NCBI GenBank assembly: GCA_020349945.1
Contig: CP070704.1
Coordinates: 2,214,014-2,255,092 of the forward strand
Direction of reading: 5' to 3'
DNA from: Deltaproteobacteria bacterium
Lineage (GTDB): Bacteria > Desulfobacterota > DSM-4660 > Desulfatiglandales > B25-G16
DNA length: 41,079 nucleotides
This document shows positions 23,019-31,432 of this stretch, piece by piece (the first letter of the stretch is position 1; each line of letters starts with the position of its first letter). A program made the position numbers and the translations under genes. The notes beneath the pieces are model-generated. The model did no database searches and was not told the origin of the DNA. It saw only the letters and a list, made by a program, of their open reading frames with translations.

Positions 23019-23630
23019 CTAGGCCTTAGCAATGAGTTCCATACCCTTACCGAAGGCCTTGATATTCTCCTCTAATAGCTTTCCCGGGAAGCGTTCCTTA
23101 AGAATAGGCATCATTGTTTCTTTAGTAATTGGCAAAACATTTGCCCCTACCAGTGAGCCCAGCAGTATTATATTTGTGTATATGGGATTTCCCATTTTCA
23201 ATGCCTCTTCAGTGGCGTTAACAAATTTCGTTTTGGATGATAACTTGGTGATTGCCCGTTTAACCTTATCCAGGTCGGGATACGTCGCGCCGCCAGAGGG
23301 ATATATCGGTCTTGGGTTTACGATAACAACGACATGAGGGTTGCCAAATTCGCCCAAGGCTCGAAGTGTTTCAACTGGTTCCATACCAAGGATCACATCA
23401 GCTTTTCCGTCAAGTGTTACCGAGCTATACAGGGTCTTCTTTGAGATTTTTATATGGCTTGTAACGGATCCACCGCGCTGGCTCACACCGAAGGTATCCG
23501 CGACGCTTACCATGAAGCCCTCATTTAGGAGAGCTGCCCCAACAAATGCGGACAGTAGTACGTTGCCCTGACCGCCAACACCGGATATGATAAGGTTAAA
23601 CGGTTCCTTTCGTAATCTCCTTCTACTCAT
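23019..23630 (-). CDS. iorB: Indolepyruvate:ferredoxin oxidoreductase beta subunit
   Basis: This 203-residue protein is the gamma-type subunit that, with IorA, oxidatively decarboxylates aryl-2-oxo acids to aryl-acyl-CoA and reduces ferredoxin. NLIISGVGGQGNVLLSAFVG is the usual N-terminus, and DTFGVSQRGGSVTSHIKIS the signature loop. Its ATG overlaps the IorA stop codon by one base (TGATG), so the subunits are translated together. Length matches the family. The typical substrates are indolepyruvate, phenylpyruvate and 4-hydroxyphenylpyruvate; relatives also act on aryl-acyl-CoA ligase reactions (ADP-forming enzymes apart), so the exact substrate is open. Confidence 0.92.
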   Translation of the reverse strand: MSRRRLRKEPFNLIISGVGGQGNVLLSAFVGAALLNEGFMVSVADTFGVSQRGGSVTSHIKISKKTLYSSVTLDGKADVILGMEPVETLRALGEFGNPHVVVIVNPRPIYPSGGATYPDLDKVKRAITKLSSKTKFVNATEEALKMGNPIYTNIILLGSLVGANVLPITKETMMPILKERFPGKLLEENIKAFGKGMELIAKA

Positions 23631-25573
23631 CAGATCGCCTCTTCCCTAATAATCGCACTGGAGGGACATATATCCGCACACAGTCCGCATCCCACGCAAA
23701 GGGCCTCGTCTATCGCAGCCTTACTGATTTCCCTATCTACCATCAGCCCAGGACATCCTAATATCCTGGTGCAGAGATTGTCACAGCCACACGTATCGCC
23801 CAGACACCTTTCCTTATCGACGTGCATCCTATATTTATTCGTAATCTTTCTTCTGGCCTTTACCAACTGGCACATGTGTCGCATTATTATCACCCTGGTA
23901 CCGCCGTCTTTCTTGATCATGCTCAGCAGGGCCTTGGTAGTATCCTCAAGGTCGAAGGGGTCACAGACTCTAACATCTGCACCCATCGCCCGGCAGACGG
24001 CCTCCATGTCTACCACTTTTGCCGGGTCCCCTGTAGCAAGCAGCCCGGTACCGGGATGGGGTTGGAAACCGGTCATAGCGGTGGCACTGTTATCAAGGAT
24101 GAGAAGGATAAAGCTAGAATTGTTGTAGACGCCATTGACCAGTGCCGGCAGAACGGCATGGTAAAAAGTTGAATCACCGGTCATGGCGATTACAGGCTGG
24201 TCAAAGCCGAATTGTCTTAAGTTCCCCAGTCCATTCGCCACACCGGCCCCTGATCCCATGGCGTGCATTGTCCTTGACTGGAAGAAGCCAGGGGCAGTGA
24301 AACCCATGGCGTAACAGCCGATGTCACCGCACACAAAACCTTTACGCCCGTCCAGCTGAAGGGCCTTTTTCACCGCCCAAAACGTAGCCCGATGAGGGCA
24401 GCCAGCGCACATGTTAATGGGACGATCAGGTACAATTTGAATTGCCTTCTTAGCCTCTTCATCGTAGGTGAGGTCTCGTGCTTGGTAGGTAGTGCCCAGG
24501 ATATCCACCAATGCGTCAATGACCAGGTTTGTGCTCTGTTCGTTATAGGGCGCTAAATGTCCGGACCGTTTGCCATAAAAGGTGAGGTCGCACGTAGCTG
24601 GGAGCAAACTGGCGGCCAATTCCATAACGTTTCGTTCCACAAAGGGATCGATCTCCTCAACGAATAGAACCGTCTTTGTGGTACTCAGATGTTTGGCTAC
24701 GAGTTTCTCTGGAAGGGGCCAGGTGGTACCCAGTTTTAAGATTCCCACCCGTTCACCAGCCTTCAATTCATCCACGGCCTCAGTGCAGTAAGATGTGCAG
24801 GCGCCACAGGTTATAATCAGTAGCTCTGGATGCTCCGGCCCCATGTATTGATTGAAGGTGGACCTCTCAAAGATTTCTCGCGCCTTCTCCAGTTTTTCGT
24901 GTAATGGTTTGTGAAAAATGGGAAATGGCCCTGATGTAAATTTGCTCTTTTTGGGGTTATACATATCCCATAGATCGGGGAAAAAGGCCTTTTTTTCCTT
25001 CTTTTCGGGCAGCTCACCAAGCATCACATTACTTTTGGTGTAAGAGATACGGGTTACCCCCCGAACAAAGGTTACGAGGTTTACCGCCTCAGAAACCTCG
25101 TAGGCCCATTTTATCATTTCCTTGGCCTCTTGGGCGCTGCTTGGCTCCAAGAGGGGATTGTCCAGCCATTTGGTTATAGTCCTCGAGTCCTCTTCATTGT
25201 TGCTCGTCATACCACCCGGGTCATCAGAGATAAAGACCACCATTCCAGCATCTCCTACGCCGGTCATATTGGCATTGACTAAGAAGTCGGCGGCAACATT
25301 TGCGCCATTCTGTTTCATTGCACAAAATGAACGTATGCCGGCAAAAGATGCACCGCCAGCTACCTCCATAGCCACTTTCTCATTTACAGACCACTCTGCA
25401 TGGATTTTCATCTGTTTGGCGACACCTGCTATGGTAGTGAGGACCTCTGATGAGGGACTTCCGGGATAGGCGGCCGCAACCCCTATGCCGGCCTCGATCG
25501 CACCTCGGGCTACAGCTTCATTACCCATCAAAAGCACAGTAGCTCCGGGCTTATTCATCGCTATGCTTGCCAT
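23630..25573 (-). CDS. iorA: Indolepyruvate:ferredoxin oxidoreductase alpha subunit
   Basis: Starting at ATG 25573 (GGAAGGGG upstream; a longer frame adds 28 basic residues) this is 647 residues. The N-terminal half has the pyruvate-ferredoxin-oxidoreductase-like domain (VLLMGNEAVARGAIEAGIGV, AAYPGSPSSEVL). The middle has the thiamine diphosphate site: GDIGCYAMGFTAPG, then MTGDSTFYHAVLPALVNGVY with the GDS...N pattern. The C-terminus carries ferredoxin-like clusters, CLGDTCGCDNLCTRILGCPG and CVGCGLCADICPSSAI. With IorB it links amino-acid-derived aryl-pyruvates to CoA thioesters, feeding the acyl-CoA genes upstream in this run. The FrhB-like gene lies 40 bases upstream. Confidence 0.94.
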   Translation of the reverse strand: MASIAMNKPGATVLLMGNEAVARGAIEAGIGVAAAYPGSPSSEVLTTIAGVAKQMKIHAEWSVNEKVAMEVAGGASFAGIRSFCAMKQNGANVAADFLVNANMTGVGDAGMVVFISDDPGGMTSNNEEDSRTITKWLDNPLLEPSSAQEAKEMIKWAYEVSEAVNLVTFVRGVTRISYTKSNVMLGELPEKKEKKAFFPDLWDMYNPKKSKFTSGPFPIFHKPLHEKLEKAREIFERSTFNQYMGPEHPELLIITCGACTSYCTEAVDELKAGERVGILKLGTTWPLPEKLVAKHLSTTKTVLFVEEIDPFVERNVMELAASLLPATCDLTFYGKRSGHLAPYNEQSTNLVIDALVDILGTTYQARDLTYDEEAKKAIQIVPDRPINMCAGCPHRATFWAVKKALQLDGRKGFVCGDIGCYAMGFTAPGFFQSRTMHAMGSGAGVANGLGNLRQFGFDQPVIAMTGDSTFYHAVLPALVNGVYNNSSFILLILDNSATAMTGFQPHPGTGLLATGDPAKVVDMEAVCRAMGADVRVCDPFDLEDTTKALLSMIKKDGGTRVIIMRHMCQLVKARRKITNKYRMHVDKERCLGDTCGCDNLCTRILGCPGLMVDREISKAAIDEALCVGCGLCADICPSSAIIREEAI

Positions 25574-25613
25574 TGTTCTACCCCTTCCGCGTGTTTTGGG
25601 AGATTTTAATTTA

Positions 25614-26735
25614 TTAGCCTTCTGAGAGTTTATCAGCAATACCCTCAGAAAGACCACCCACGTATAGGAGATCCTTTTTGTCGCCGGTTTTGTCGGTAAT
25701 ATTCTTAAATGCCGTTTTCTTCCTCTTGAGCGCGACCGTTTTTAGGTGAGCGAGTCTTTGCCCAGGCAGGGCCTGGGTTTCGAGGATTCCCTTTGCTTTG
25801 GCCAACTTCACAAGATCAGAACCTGTTTTTGTGCGGACAATGACAGTATTCCACCCTGGAAATCTGGATCCTGCAGAGCCAAGGGAGATGTCTGAAAACT
25901 CCGCTGTCATATCCCAGCAATACTGACAGGCCAGATTAATGTATGGTCTAATGTCGTCGAGGGACACTGATTTTGTGTCAGATTTCGTATACACATCGAA
26001 GGTATAGTGTGGGGTGTGTGGAATATCGAATTTAACCGCCTGTGACGGATCACAAAGCCCCTTGAGATAAGGGTGAAAAATATCTGGACGCAGTGCCCAG
26101 CCACAAAACAGGCCCAAGGTCAATTTGATATTGTCAGGATTTGCCCTGTTCTTAGCCGGGTCGCTTTTTATCTTGCCCAGCGCCTCGACTTGACAGCCCA
26201 AGCCAACAATTGCCACTTTTTCGGTGTTCTCTTTGGGAATACTTCTATAGGCTTCGAGTGCGAAGCTGGCCTCGTAACTCGAGCCAGCGCACTCAAGCAG
26301 TTCCGCTCTGGTTCGAGCCAGATAACCGCGTGCAATTTTTTCTTCATCCATCTTCGTGCAGACTGCAACGTCGATCATTTCCTCTTCCAGTGCCAGGGCA
26401 AGCAGCGTTGTTACCGTTCCACCGTCTTGCCCCTTTTCCTTAATCTCCGCGTCTTTGGATTTGACCATATGTATATCTAAAGCGTGGCCAACTTCCCCGT
26501 CATCGTAAGGAACCCCAAAGATCTTCTCACTTACTGCGTTCATGTCCGTATGAGTCCTTGGACAGTGCTGGTAGCAATGGCCGTCTGCAATAGTGCACTT
26601 ATCCAGCACCACGATCCTTCCCTCATAGGCAACAATATAGGGACAGGCGGTAACACATGCTCCGCATCCAGTGCAGAGCCCTTGATCTATGACTTCTTCG
26701 AATAGTTCTCGTGCCCCTTTTCTGTAATTCGACAT
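25614..26735 (-). CDS. FrhB-like ferredoxin/flavin oxidoreductase
   Basis: From ATG 26735 this 373-residue protein starts MSNYRKGARELFEEVIDQGL; an upstream TTG at 26783 is less likely. Two Fe-S motifs follow (CTGCGACVTACPY and CTIADGHCYQHCP). The rest is the coenzyme F420 hydrogenase/dehydrogenase beta-subunit domain, with KGQDGGTVTTLLALALEEEM, ECAGSSYEASFAL, GLGCQVEAL and a YCWDMTAEFSDISLGSAGS segment. FrhB-type proteins pass electrons between ferredoxin, flavin and a partner; in bacteria the acceptor is often not F420. Its place directly before iorAB suggests that it re-oxidises or reduces ferredoxin for that enzyme. Confidence 0.88.
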   Translation of the reverse strand: MSNYRKGARELFEEVIDQGLCTGCGACVTACPYIVAYEGRIVVLDKCTIADGHCYQHCPRTHTDMNAVSEKIFGVPYDDGEVGHALDIHMVKSKDAEIKEKGQDGGTVTTLLALALEEEMIDVAVCTKMDEEKIARGYLARTRAELLECAGSSYEASFALEAYRSIPKENTEKVAIVGLGCQVEALGKIKSDPAKNRANPDNIKLTLGLFCGWALRPDIFHPYLKGLCDPSQAVKFDIPHTPHYTFDVYTKSDTKSVSLDDIRPYINLACQYCWDMTAEFSDISLGSAGSRFPGWNTVIVRTKTGSDLVKLAKAKGILETQALPGQRLAHLKTVALKRKKTAFKNITDKTGDKKDLLYVGGLSEGIADKLSEG

Positions 26736-26931
26736 ACGTCTGTCCCTTTCCGCAATCCTCTTAGAATTCTCCAAGTGATTCAATGGGGATGTGATGCCCC
26801 GGGGTTAAATTTGGTACTATGTATGTATGATGTGGAGGCTGTTGTCAATAAAAAGAATTGCTATTCTTAAGCTCAGGATGGATCTGCTAGGAACTGGCTG
26901 ATTTGGCTGGATGCGGTAACTTGGGTGCTGT

Positions 26932-27951
26932 TTAAATCTTAGGATTCATTTCATGCAATTCTTTAATAAGGGCTGGAACAATCTCATTAACATCGCCGAT
27001 AATACCGTAATCAGCAAAATTAAAGATATCTGCCTTTGGATTGATGTTTATGGCTACGATAAGCTCACTATGTATCATTCCGGCAGAGTGCTGTATTGCC
27101 CCTGAAACTCCACAGCCAATATAGAGCCTGGGTCTGATTGCTTTACCCGTCTGGCCAACCTGATAGTCCTTGGAAATCCAGCCCGCATCTACCGGGAGGC
27201 TTGTTGCCCCTACTTTGGCTCTCAGTAGATCAGCGAGTTCCTTTAGCATTTCAAATCCCTTCACATCACCAAGGCCCATGCCTCCAACTACGACCTTATC
27301 TGCCTCTTCTAGAGATGTCCCGTCCGGGGCTGACCTGACAGTTTCGAGGACCGTAACCCTAATATCCTCCTCCTTTAGATTGAGGTCCACGCAAATCAGC
27401 TTCCCTTTCCTTTTCCTATCCTGAGCCTTTAATTCCATGACACCTGGCCTAACTGTTGCCATCTGGGGTCTGCGGAAAGGGCAGATGAAATCTGCCATGA
27501 GATTCCTGCCAAAGAAAGGCTTGGCTGCCACAATCAGTCTCATCTCTTTATCAATATGGAGTTCAGTGCAGTCCGCTGTACATCCTGTTTCCAACCTTGC
27601 TGATATCCTCGGTGCCAAATCTCTTCCTATGCACGTTGCTCCAATCAGCAGTATCTCCGGTTTTTCCCTCAAAACCTGTTCCACAATAATATCCGCGTAA
27701 ACCTCGGTCCGGTAATCCCTAGCAATAGGATCATCTGCTATGATAACCCTGTCAGCTCCATAATAGATTAGCTCTTCTGGTATTCCTGACACACCTTCAC
27801 CCACAAGGATAGCTGTGACATCCACGTCGAGTTGATCTGCCAGGGTACGCCCCTTTCCCAATAGTTCGAGGGAGACCCTGACCGGATTTCCATTTCTCTG
27901 CTCGATAAATACCCATAATCCTTTATATTCTTTCAATTCGTCGGGTGACAT
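26932..27951 (-). CDS. etfA: Electron transfer flavoprotein alpha subunit
   Basis: EtfA binds FAD and, with EtfB, carries electrons from acyl-CoA dehydrogenases. From ATG 27951 (GAGG 5 bases upstream, in the end of etfB; the in-frame GTG at 27957 overlaps that site) it has 339 residues. The FAD motif is visible as YIGCGVSGAIQHSAGM then INPKADIFNFADYGIIGD near the C-terminus, and VVVGGMGLGD starts that domain. The N-terminal part is the usual nucleotide-binding fold (LWVFIEQRNGNPVRVSLELL). It follows etfB after 7 bases. Confidence 0.94.
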   Translation of the reverse strand: MSPDELKEYKGLWVFIEQRNGNPVRVSLELLGKGRTLADQLDVDVTAILVGEGVSGIPEELIYYGADRVIIADDPIARDYRTEVYADIIVEQVLREKPEILLIGATCIGRDLAPRISARLETGCTADCTELHIDKEMRLIVAAKPFFGRNLMADFICPFRRPQMATVRPGVMELKAQDRKRKGKLICVDLNLKEEDIRVTVLETVRSAPDGTSLEEADKVVVGGMGLGDVKGFEMLKELADLLRAKVGATSLPVDAGWISKDYQVGQTGKAIRPRLYIGCGVSGAIQHSAGMIHSELIVAININPKADIFNFADYGIIGDVNEIVPALIKELHEMNPKI

Positions 27952-27958
27952 ATACACC

Positions 27959-28747
27959 TCAAAGCAGGCCTTTTTGCTTCAATATCTGAATCAGCTCCTT
28001 GGCGGCCTCATCTGGTTCCCCTTCCAATATGGTAACCTCCCCCCTTTTTACCTTTTTCCTGTAAACCTTTCTGGATCGAGTTGGGGAGCCCTTTAGCCCA
28101 AGGTGTTCTGTATGACATCCGATATCTGCTCCCGCCCATACCTGTACCTTTTTATCCCTGTATGCCTCTATGATACTGTCCATAGCAGGGATTCTTGGTC
28201 GATTGATTTCTCTCTCAACCGTTATTAGAGCAGGAAGACAGGTCTCCAAGATTCTAAAGCCATCTTCAAGCTTTTGTTTTATCTTAACGGCACTCCTATT
28301 CACTGTAATCTCTATTGCACAGGTTAGTTGCGGCAGATTCAGTAATTCTGCAAGCTGGGGACCTACCTGGGCCGTCATGCCATCCGATGACTCTTTACCA
28401 CAAAGGATGAGGTCAAACCGGGCTATTTTTTCCAAGGCGAGGCCTAAGGTATAAGAGGTGGATAAGGTATCGGCCCCGGCAAAAAGGCTATCACTTAGCA
28501 GTATTCCCCTATCAATCCCCATGCTCAATGCCTCTCTAAGTGCCTCCTCAGCCTGAGGAGGGCCCATTGAAAGCGCAGTAATAAGACCTCCATGTTTTTC
28601 TCTCAGGTCAAGCGCAGCTTCAAGGGCATTCTTATCATTAGGGTTTAGAATGCCCGGGACACCCTCTCTGATAAGGGAACCTGTCTGAGGGTCCCAACCT
28701 ATGTCGGTTGTTTCCGGCACCTGTTTGATGCAGACCACCATATCCAT
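27959..28747 (-). CDS. etfB: Electron transfer flavoprotein beta subunit
   Basis: From ATG 28747 this is 262 residues starting MDMVVCIKQVPETTDIGWDP; the longer frame adds 15 basic residues that do not fit the family. DKNALEAALDLREKHGG, LSMGPPQAEEALREALSMG, and DLILCGKESSDGMTAQVGPQ (the AMP/FAD-contact loop) are standard. The C-terminus ends in a lysine-rich segment, KVYRKKVKRGEVTILEGEP. It forms a pair with etfA and lies just after the acyl-CoA dehydrogenase in transcription order, separated by the inverted repeat at 28794-28973. Confidence 0.94.
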   Translation of the reverse strand: MDMVVCIKQVPETTDIGWDPQTGSLIREGVPGILNPNDKNALEAALDLREKHGGLITALSMGPPQAEEALREALSMGIDRGILLSDSLFAGADTLSTSYTLGLALEKIARFDLILCGKESSDGMTAQVGPQLAELLNLPQLTCAIEITVNRSAVKIKQKLEDGFRILETCLPALITVEREINRPRIPAMDSIIEAYRDKKVQVWAGADIGCHTEHLGLKGSPTRSRKVYRKKVKRGEVTILEGEPDEAAKELIQILKQKGLL

Positions 28748-28793
28748 GTTTCTTCTCTTTAGATTCGTTGCCTTTCGCCGCTTTTGTTTCAAC

Positions 28794-28973
28794 GGGGCTG
28801 GACCAATCTCCTCCAGGCAATATCTACAGATCTAGGTGGAGGTGGCCAAAATTTCAGGGTTTAGCAGTGAGTTTGCAGATTCCTAGGGCCTTCGATGAAT
28901 AAACCCTGAAATTTTGGCCGTTGCAAACCTGGGTGGAATCTTTGTTGAGATATTGCCTCTCGGAAACAGCCCC
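28794..28973. repeat. Nested inverted repeat between the acyl-CoA dehydrogenase and etfB
   Basis: The core is a perfect 20-base inverted repeat, GGCCAAAATTTCAGGGTTTA (28844-28863) and its complement (28900-28919), around a 36-base loop. Outside it lie a second pair, GGCAATATCT (28816-28825) and AGATATTGCC (28948-28957), and a third, GGGGCTG (28794-28800) and CAGCCCC (28967-28973). The left arm also has a local CCTCCA/TGGAGG hairpin (28810-28842). The whole 180 bases could fold into one long hairpin. It may be a palindromic non-coding mobile element or an RNA structure controlling etf expression. Confidence 0.85.
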
Positions 28974-28999
28974 AGCCCCTATTTGGGCTGAACGTTTAC

Positions 29000-30136
29000 T
29001 TAGATTCCTTTTGAACGGGCCAAGGCTGAACCAACGATTGTCTTTTGAATCTCGGTACTCCCGGCGGTAACACCTGCATGGGCGATAGTCCTATAGAGCC
29101 TTTCTATCTTATAGTCCCTGCAGTATCCATATGAGCCGTGTATCTGCAAGGCCTTTCTAGCAACTTCCTGAATAGTGGGGACGACAAAGAGCTTAAGCGC
29201 AGCCGAATCTACCTCTATATCACCGCCCTCATCCTGCTTGGCTGCTACCCTGTAGGTCCACCACCTGCAGGCCTCTATTGAGGCATGCAGGTCTGCCAAC
29301 ATCCACTGAAATCCCTGCATAGCGGTCAGTGCTCTTCCCCGGACCATCCTCTCCTTTGCATATCGTAGGGACTCGTCAAGGCACGCCTGCCCCATGCCGA
29401 CCATAAATGCCATCTGCTGAACTCTCTCTCCAGCAATCCACCTGAGCAGTATATAAAAACCCTTACCCTTTTCGCCCAGGATATCTTCCTTTGGTGCCCT
29501 CACGTCTTTGAGAAAGACATCTACGAGGCCTTGACCAGCAAGACCCATCAGTGCCCAGGGCTTAGACCAGGTATAACCCTCAGAGCCCTTGTCCACCATA
29601 AACGCCGTAATCCTTTCGGTTTCGTCCTTTGCATAGAAAACTCCGTATCCCTTCTTATGCCCATGGGTGACGAATCTCTTTGTCCCATTTAATACATAAT
29701 GATCACCATCTGGGGTAGCAGTCGTCGTGATCGCAGTGGGATCTGATCCAGTCCCTGGCTCAGTAAATGCCATGGCGGGATAATTCGTTCCATCGCAGAG
29801 GGGAGGGAGGAATCTCTTCCGTAGGTCCTCTGAACCCCAATGATAGATGGTCTCTGCAACACTATTGCAAAAGGCCATGAGAAAGGCGGCTGCGGACCCC
29901 GTTTTTGCGAGCTCTTCGAGAATCAAGACAACGTTAACTGTGGTTGATCCAATGCCGCCGTATTCCTTTGGGACCATCATGCCCAGCATTCTTGCCTTGG
30001 CAAACTTTTGCAGGAGATCATCTGGAAGGGCATCTTCTTTCTCTACCGTGGCGACAGTAGGTTCAATTTCCTGCTCGGCAAAATCCCGAGCCGCCTTGAC
30101 CATCATCTTGCTTTCACCTGATAGGGTAAAATCCAT
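29000..30136 (-). CDS. Acyl-CoA dehydrogenase
   Basis: This 378-residue flavoenzyme oxidises an acyl-CoA to the enoyl-CoA and passes electrons to the ETF encoded next to it. AMAFTEPGTGSDPTAI (121-136) is the FAD/substrate loop, GERVQQMAFMVGMGQA (236-251) helix G, and QIHGSYGYCRDYKIERLYR (331-349) the C-terminal signature. The usual catalytic glutamate of the YEGTS motif is absent: the protein has VTAGSTEIQ, so Ala358 stands in its place. Glu237 in helix G lies where isovaleryl-CoA and long-chain acyl-CoA dehydrogenases carry their catalytic base, which suggests a similar arrangement and perhaps a branched or bulky substrate. An AAAGGAGG site precedes the ATG. Confidence 0.92.
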   Translation of the reverse strand: MDFTLSGESKMMVKAARDFAEQEIEPTVATVEKEDALPDDLLQKFAKARMLGMMVPKEYGGIGSTTVNVVLILEELAKTGSAAAFLMAFCNSVAETIYHWGSEDLRKRFLPPLCDGTNYPAMAFTEPGTGSDPTAITTTATPDGDHYVLNGTKRFVTHGHKKGYGVFYAKDETERITAFMVDKGSEGYTWSKPWALMGLAGQGLVDVFLKDVRAPKEDILGEKGKGFYILLRWIAGERVQQMAFMVGMGQACLDESLRYAKERMVRGRALTAMQGFQWMLADLHASIEACRWWTYRVAAKQDEGGDIEVDSAALKLFVVPTIQEVARKALQIHGSYGYCRDYKIERLYRTIAHAGVTAGSTEIQKTIVGSALARSKGI

Positions 30137-30210
30137 TCCTACCTCCTTTCTTTGACTGGGTTGCCAAAAGTAGCCCGATCACAGCTCCAAAACATAGCGC
30201 CTTTGCGGCA

Positions 30211-31407
30211 CTATAATCCTACGATTACCAGACTAACGACATTCATCTGTGGAAACCCGCCTAGGTTATGGGTAAGGCCGACTTTAGGATCCCTGATTTG
30301 CCTTTCGCCGGCCCTTCCTTGAAGTTGCTGATACATCTCATATAGCATCCTCAGTCCGGAGGCCGCGATGGGATGACCAAAGCATTTCAGGCCGCCGTCT
30401 GGCTGTGAGGGTATCCTGCCTTCTATTGTAAAAAAGCCATCTTCAATATCATTTCTCGCCTTTCCCCTGGGTGATATCCCTAAATCCTCGTAAGTAACGA
30501 GCTCGGTAATGGAAAAGCAATCATGCACTTCCATCATGCTTATCTCTTCCCTTGGATTTTTTATGCCCGCCTCTTCGTAGGCCCTGACAGCTGTTCTGCC
30601 TGTAGCCTCAACATAGGTACCATCCCATTTGGTGTAGCCCAATTCCTCTCCGGAACTGATCGCGATCTGAAGTGCCTTTATGAGTACGGGATCAGGTCTG
30701 AAATCTTTGGCCATATCAGCCCTGCACACAATAGCCGCTGCTGCCCCATCGCTCACACCACAGCAGTCAAAAAGACCAAGAGGGGAGGCAATTATAGGGG
30801 CCTTCAATACGTCTTCTTCTGTTATAATCCTTTGGAGGTGCGCCTTTGGGTTTTTCGCACCGTTCCTATGACTGTTGACCGATATCTTGGCCAGGACTCT
30901 CTTGCCTTCCTCGATTGTCATACCGTACTTGGAGAAATACCTGTTAGCCATCATTGCGAATACACCAGGGGCGCTTATACTCGGGAAAATTACCCTGTTT
31001 TTTGTGCCATAGCTCATGTTAATCTCTGGAAGCCCACCGTATCCTGTATCTTTGAGCTTTTCTGCTCCAAGGGCCAAGGCAATATCATAGGCACCAGAGG
31101 CAACCCCATAAACTGCACCCCGTAATGCCTCAGAACCGCTGGCACAAAGGTTCTCAACCCTGGTCACTGGTATAAATGGTAGCTTCAAGGTCCTGCTCAA
31201 CGGTAGAGCTGACTTCCCAACATTGAATTCATCATAACAAGAGCCATACCAGGCAGCCTGAATATCCTTTTTCTCTATCCCTGCATCCCCAAGGGCCTCA
31301 GTAAATGCCTCAACGATCAGATCCTCAGACCCCTTGTCCCAATGTTCCCCAAATTTGGTGCAGCCCATTCCTATGATAGCTACTTTATCATTTATGCCCT
31401 GCCCCAT
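30211..31407 (-). CDS. Thiolase-fold acyl-CoA acyltransferase (SCP-x type)
   Basis: This 398-residue protein is a thiolase of the SCP-x/acetyl-CoA acetyltransferase-like type. The nucleophile is Cys88 in VENLCASGSEALRGAVYGV. MEVHDCFSITELVTYEDLG carries the HDCF motif, and CFGHPIAASG the catalytic histidine; the C-terminus has THNLGGFPQMNVVSLV. All residues for thiolysis or Claisen condensation are therefore present. It overlaps no other gene and lies 25 bases after the HMG-CoA-synthase-like fusion gene and 74 bases before the acyl-CoA dehydrogenase, all co-oriented. Thiolases of this type usually work with a DUF35 protein, here possibly the domain fused to its upstream neighbour. Confidence 0.9.
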   Translation of the reverse strand: MGQGINDKVAIIGMGCTKFGEHWDKGSEDLIVEAFTEALGDAGIEKKDIQAAWYGSCYDEFNVGKSALPLSRTLKLPFIPVTRVENLCASGSEALRGAVYGVASGAYDIALALGAEKLKDTGYGGLPEINMSYGTKNRVIFPSISAPGVFAMMANRYFSKYGMTIEEGKRVLAKISVNSHRNGAKNPKAHLQRIITEEDVLKAPIIASPLGLFDCCGVSDGAAAAIVCRADMAKDFRPDPVLIKALQIAISSGEELGYTKWDGTYVEATGRTAVRAYEEAGIKNPREEISMMEVHDCFSITELVTYEDLGISPRGKARNDIEDGFFTIEGRIPSQPDGGLKCFGHPIAASGLRMLYEMYQQLQGRAGERQIRDPKVGLTHNLGGFPQMNVVSLVIVGL

Positions 31408-31432
31408 CTTTATCCCCTTAGCTGATTATAGG

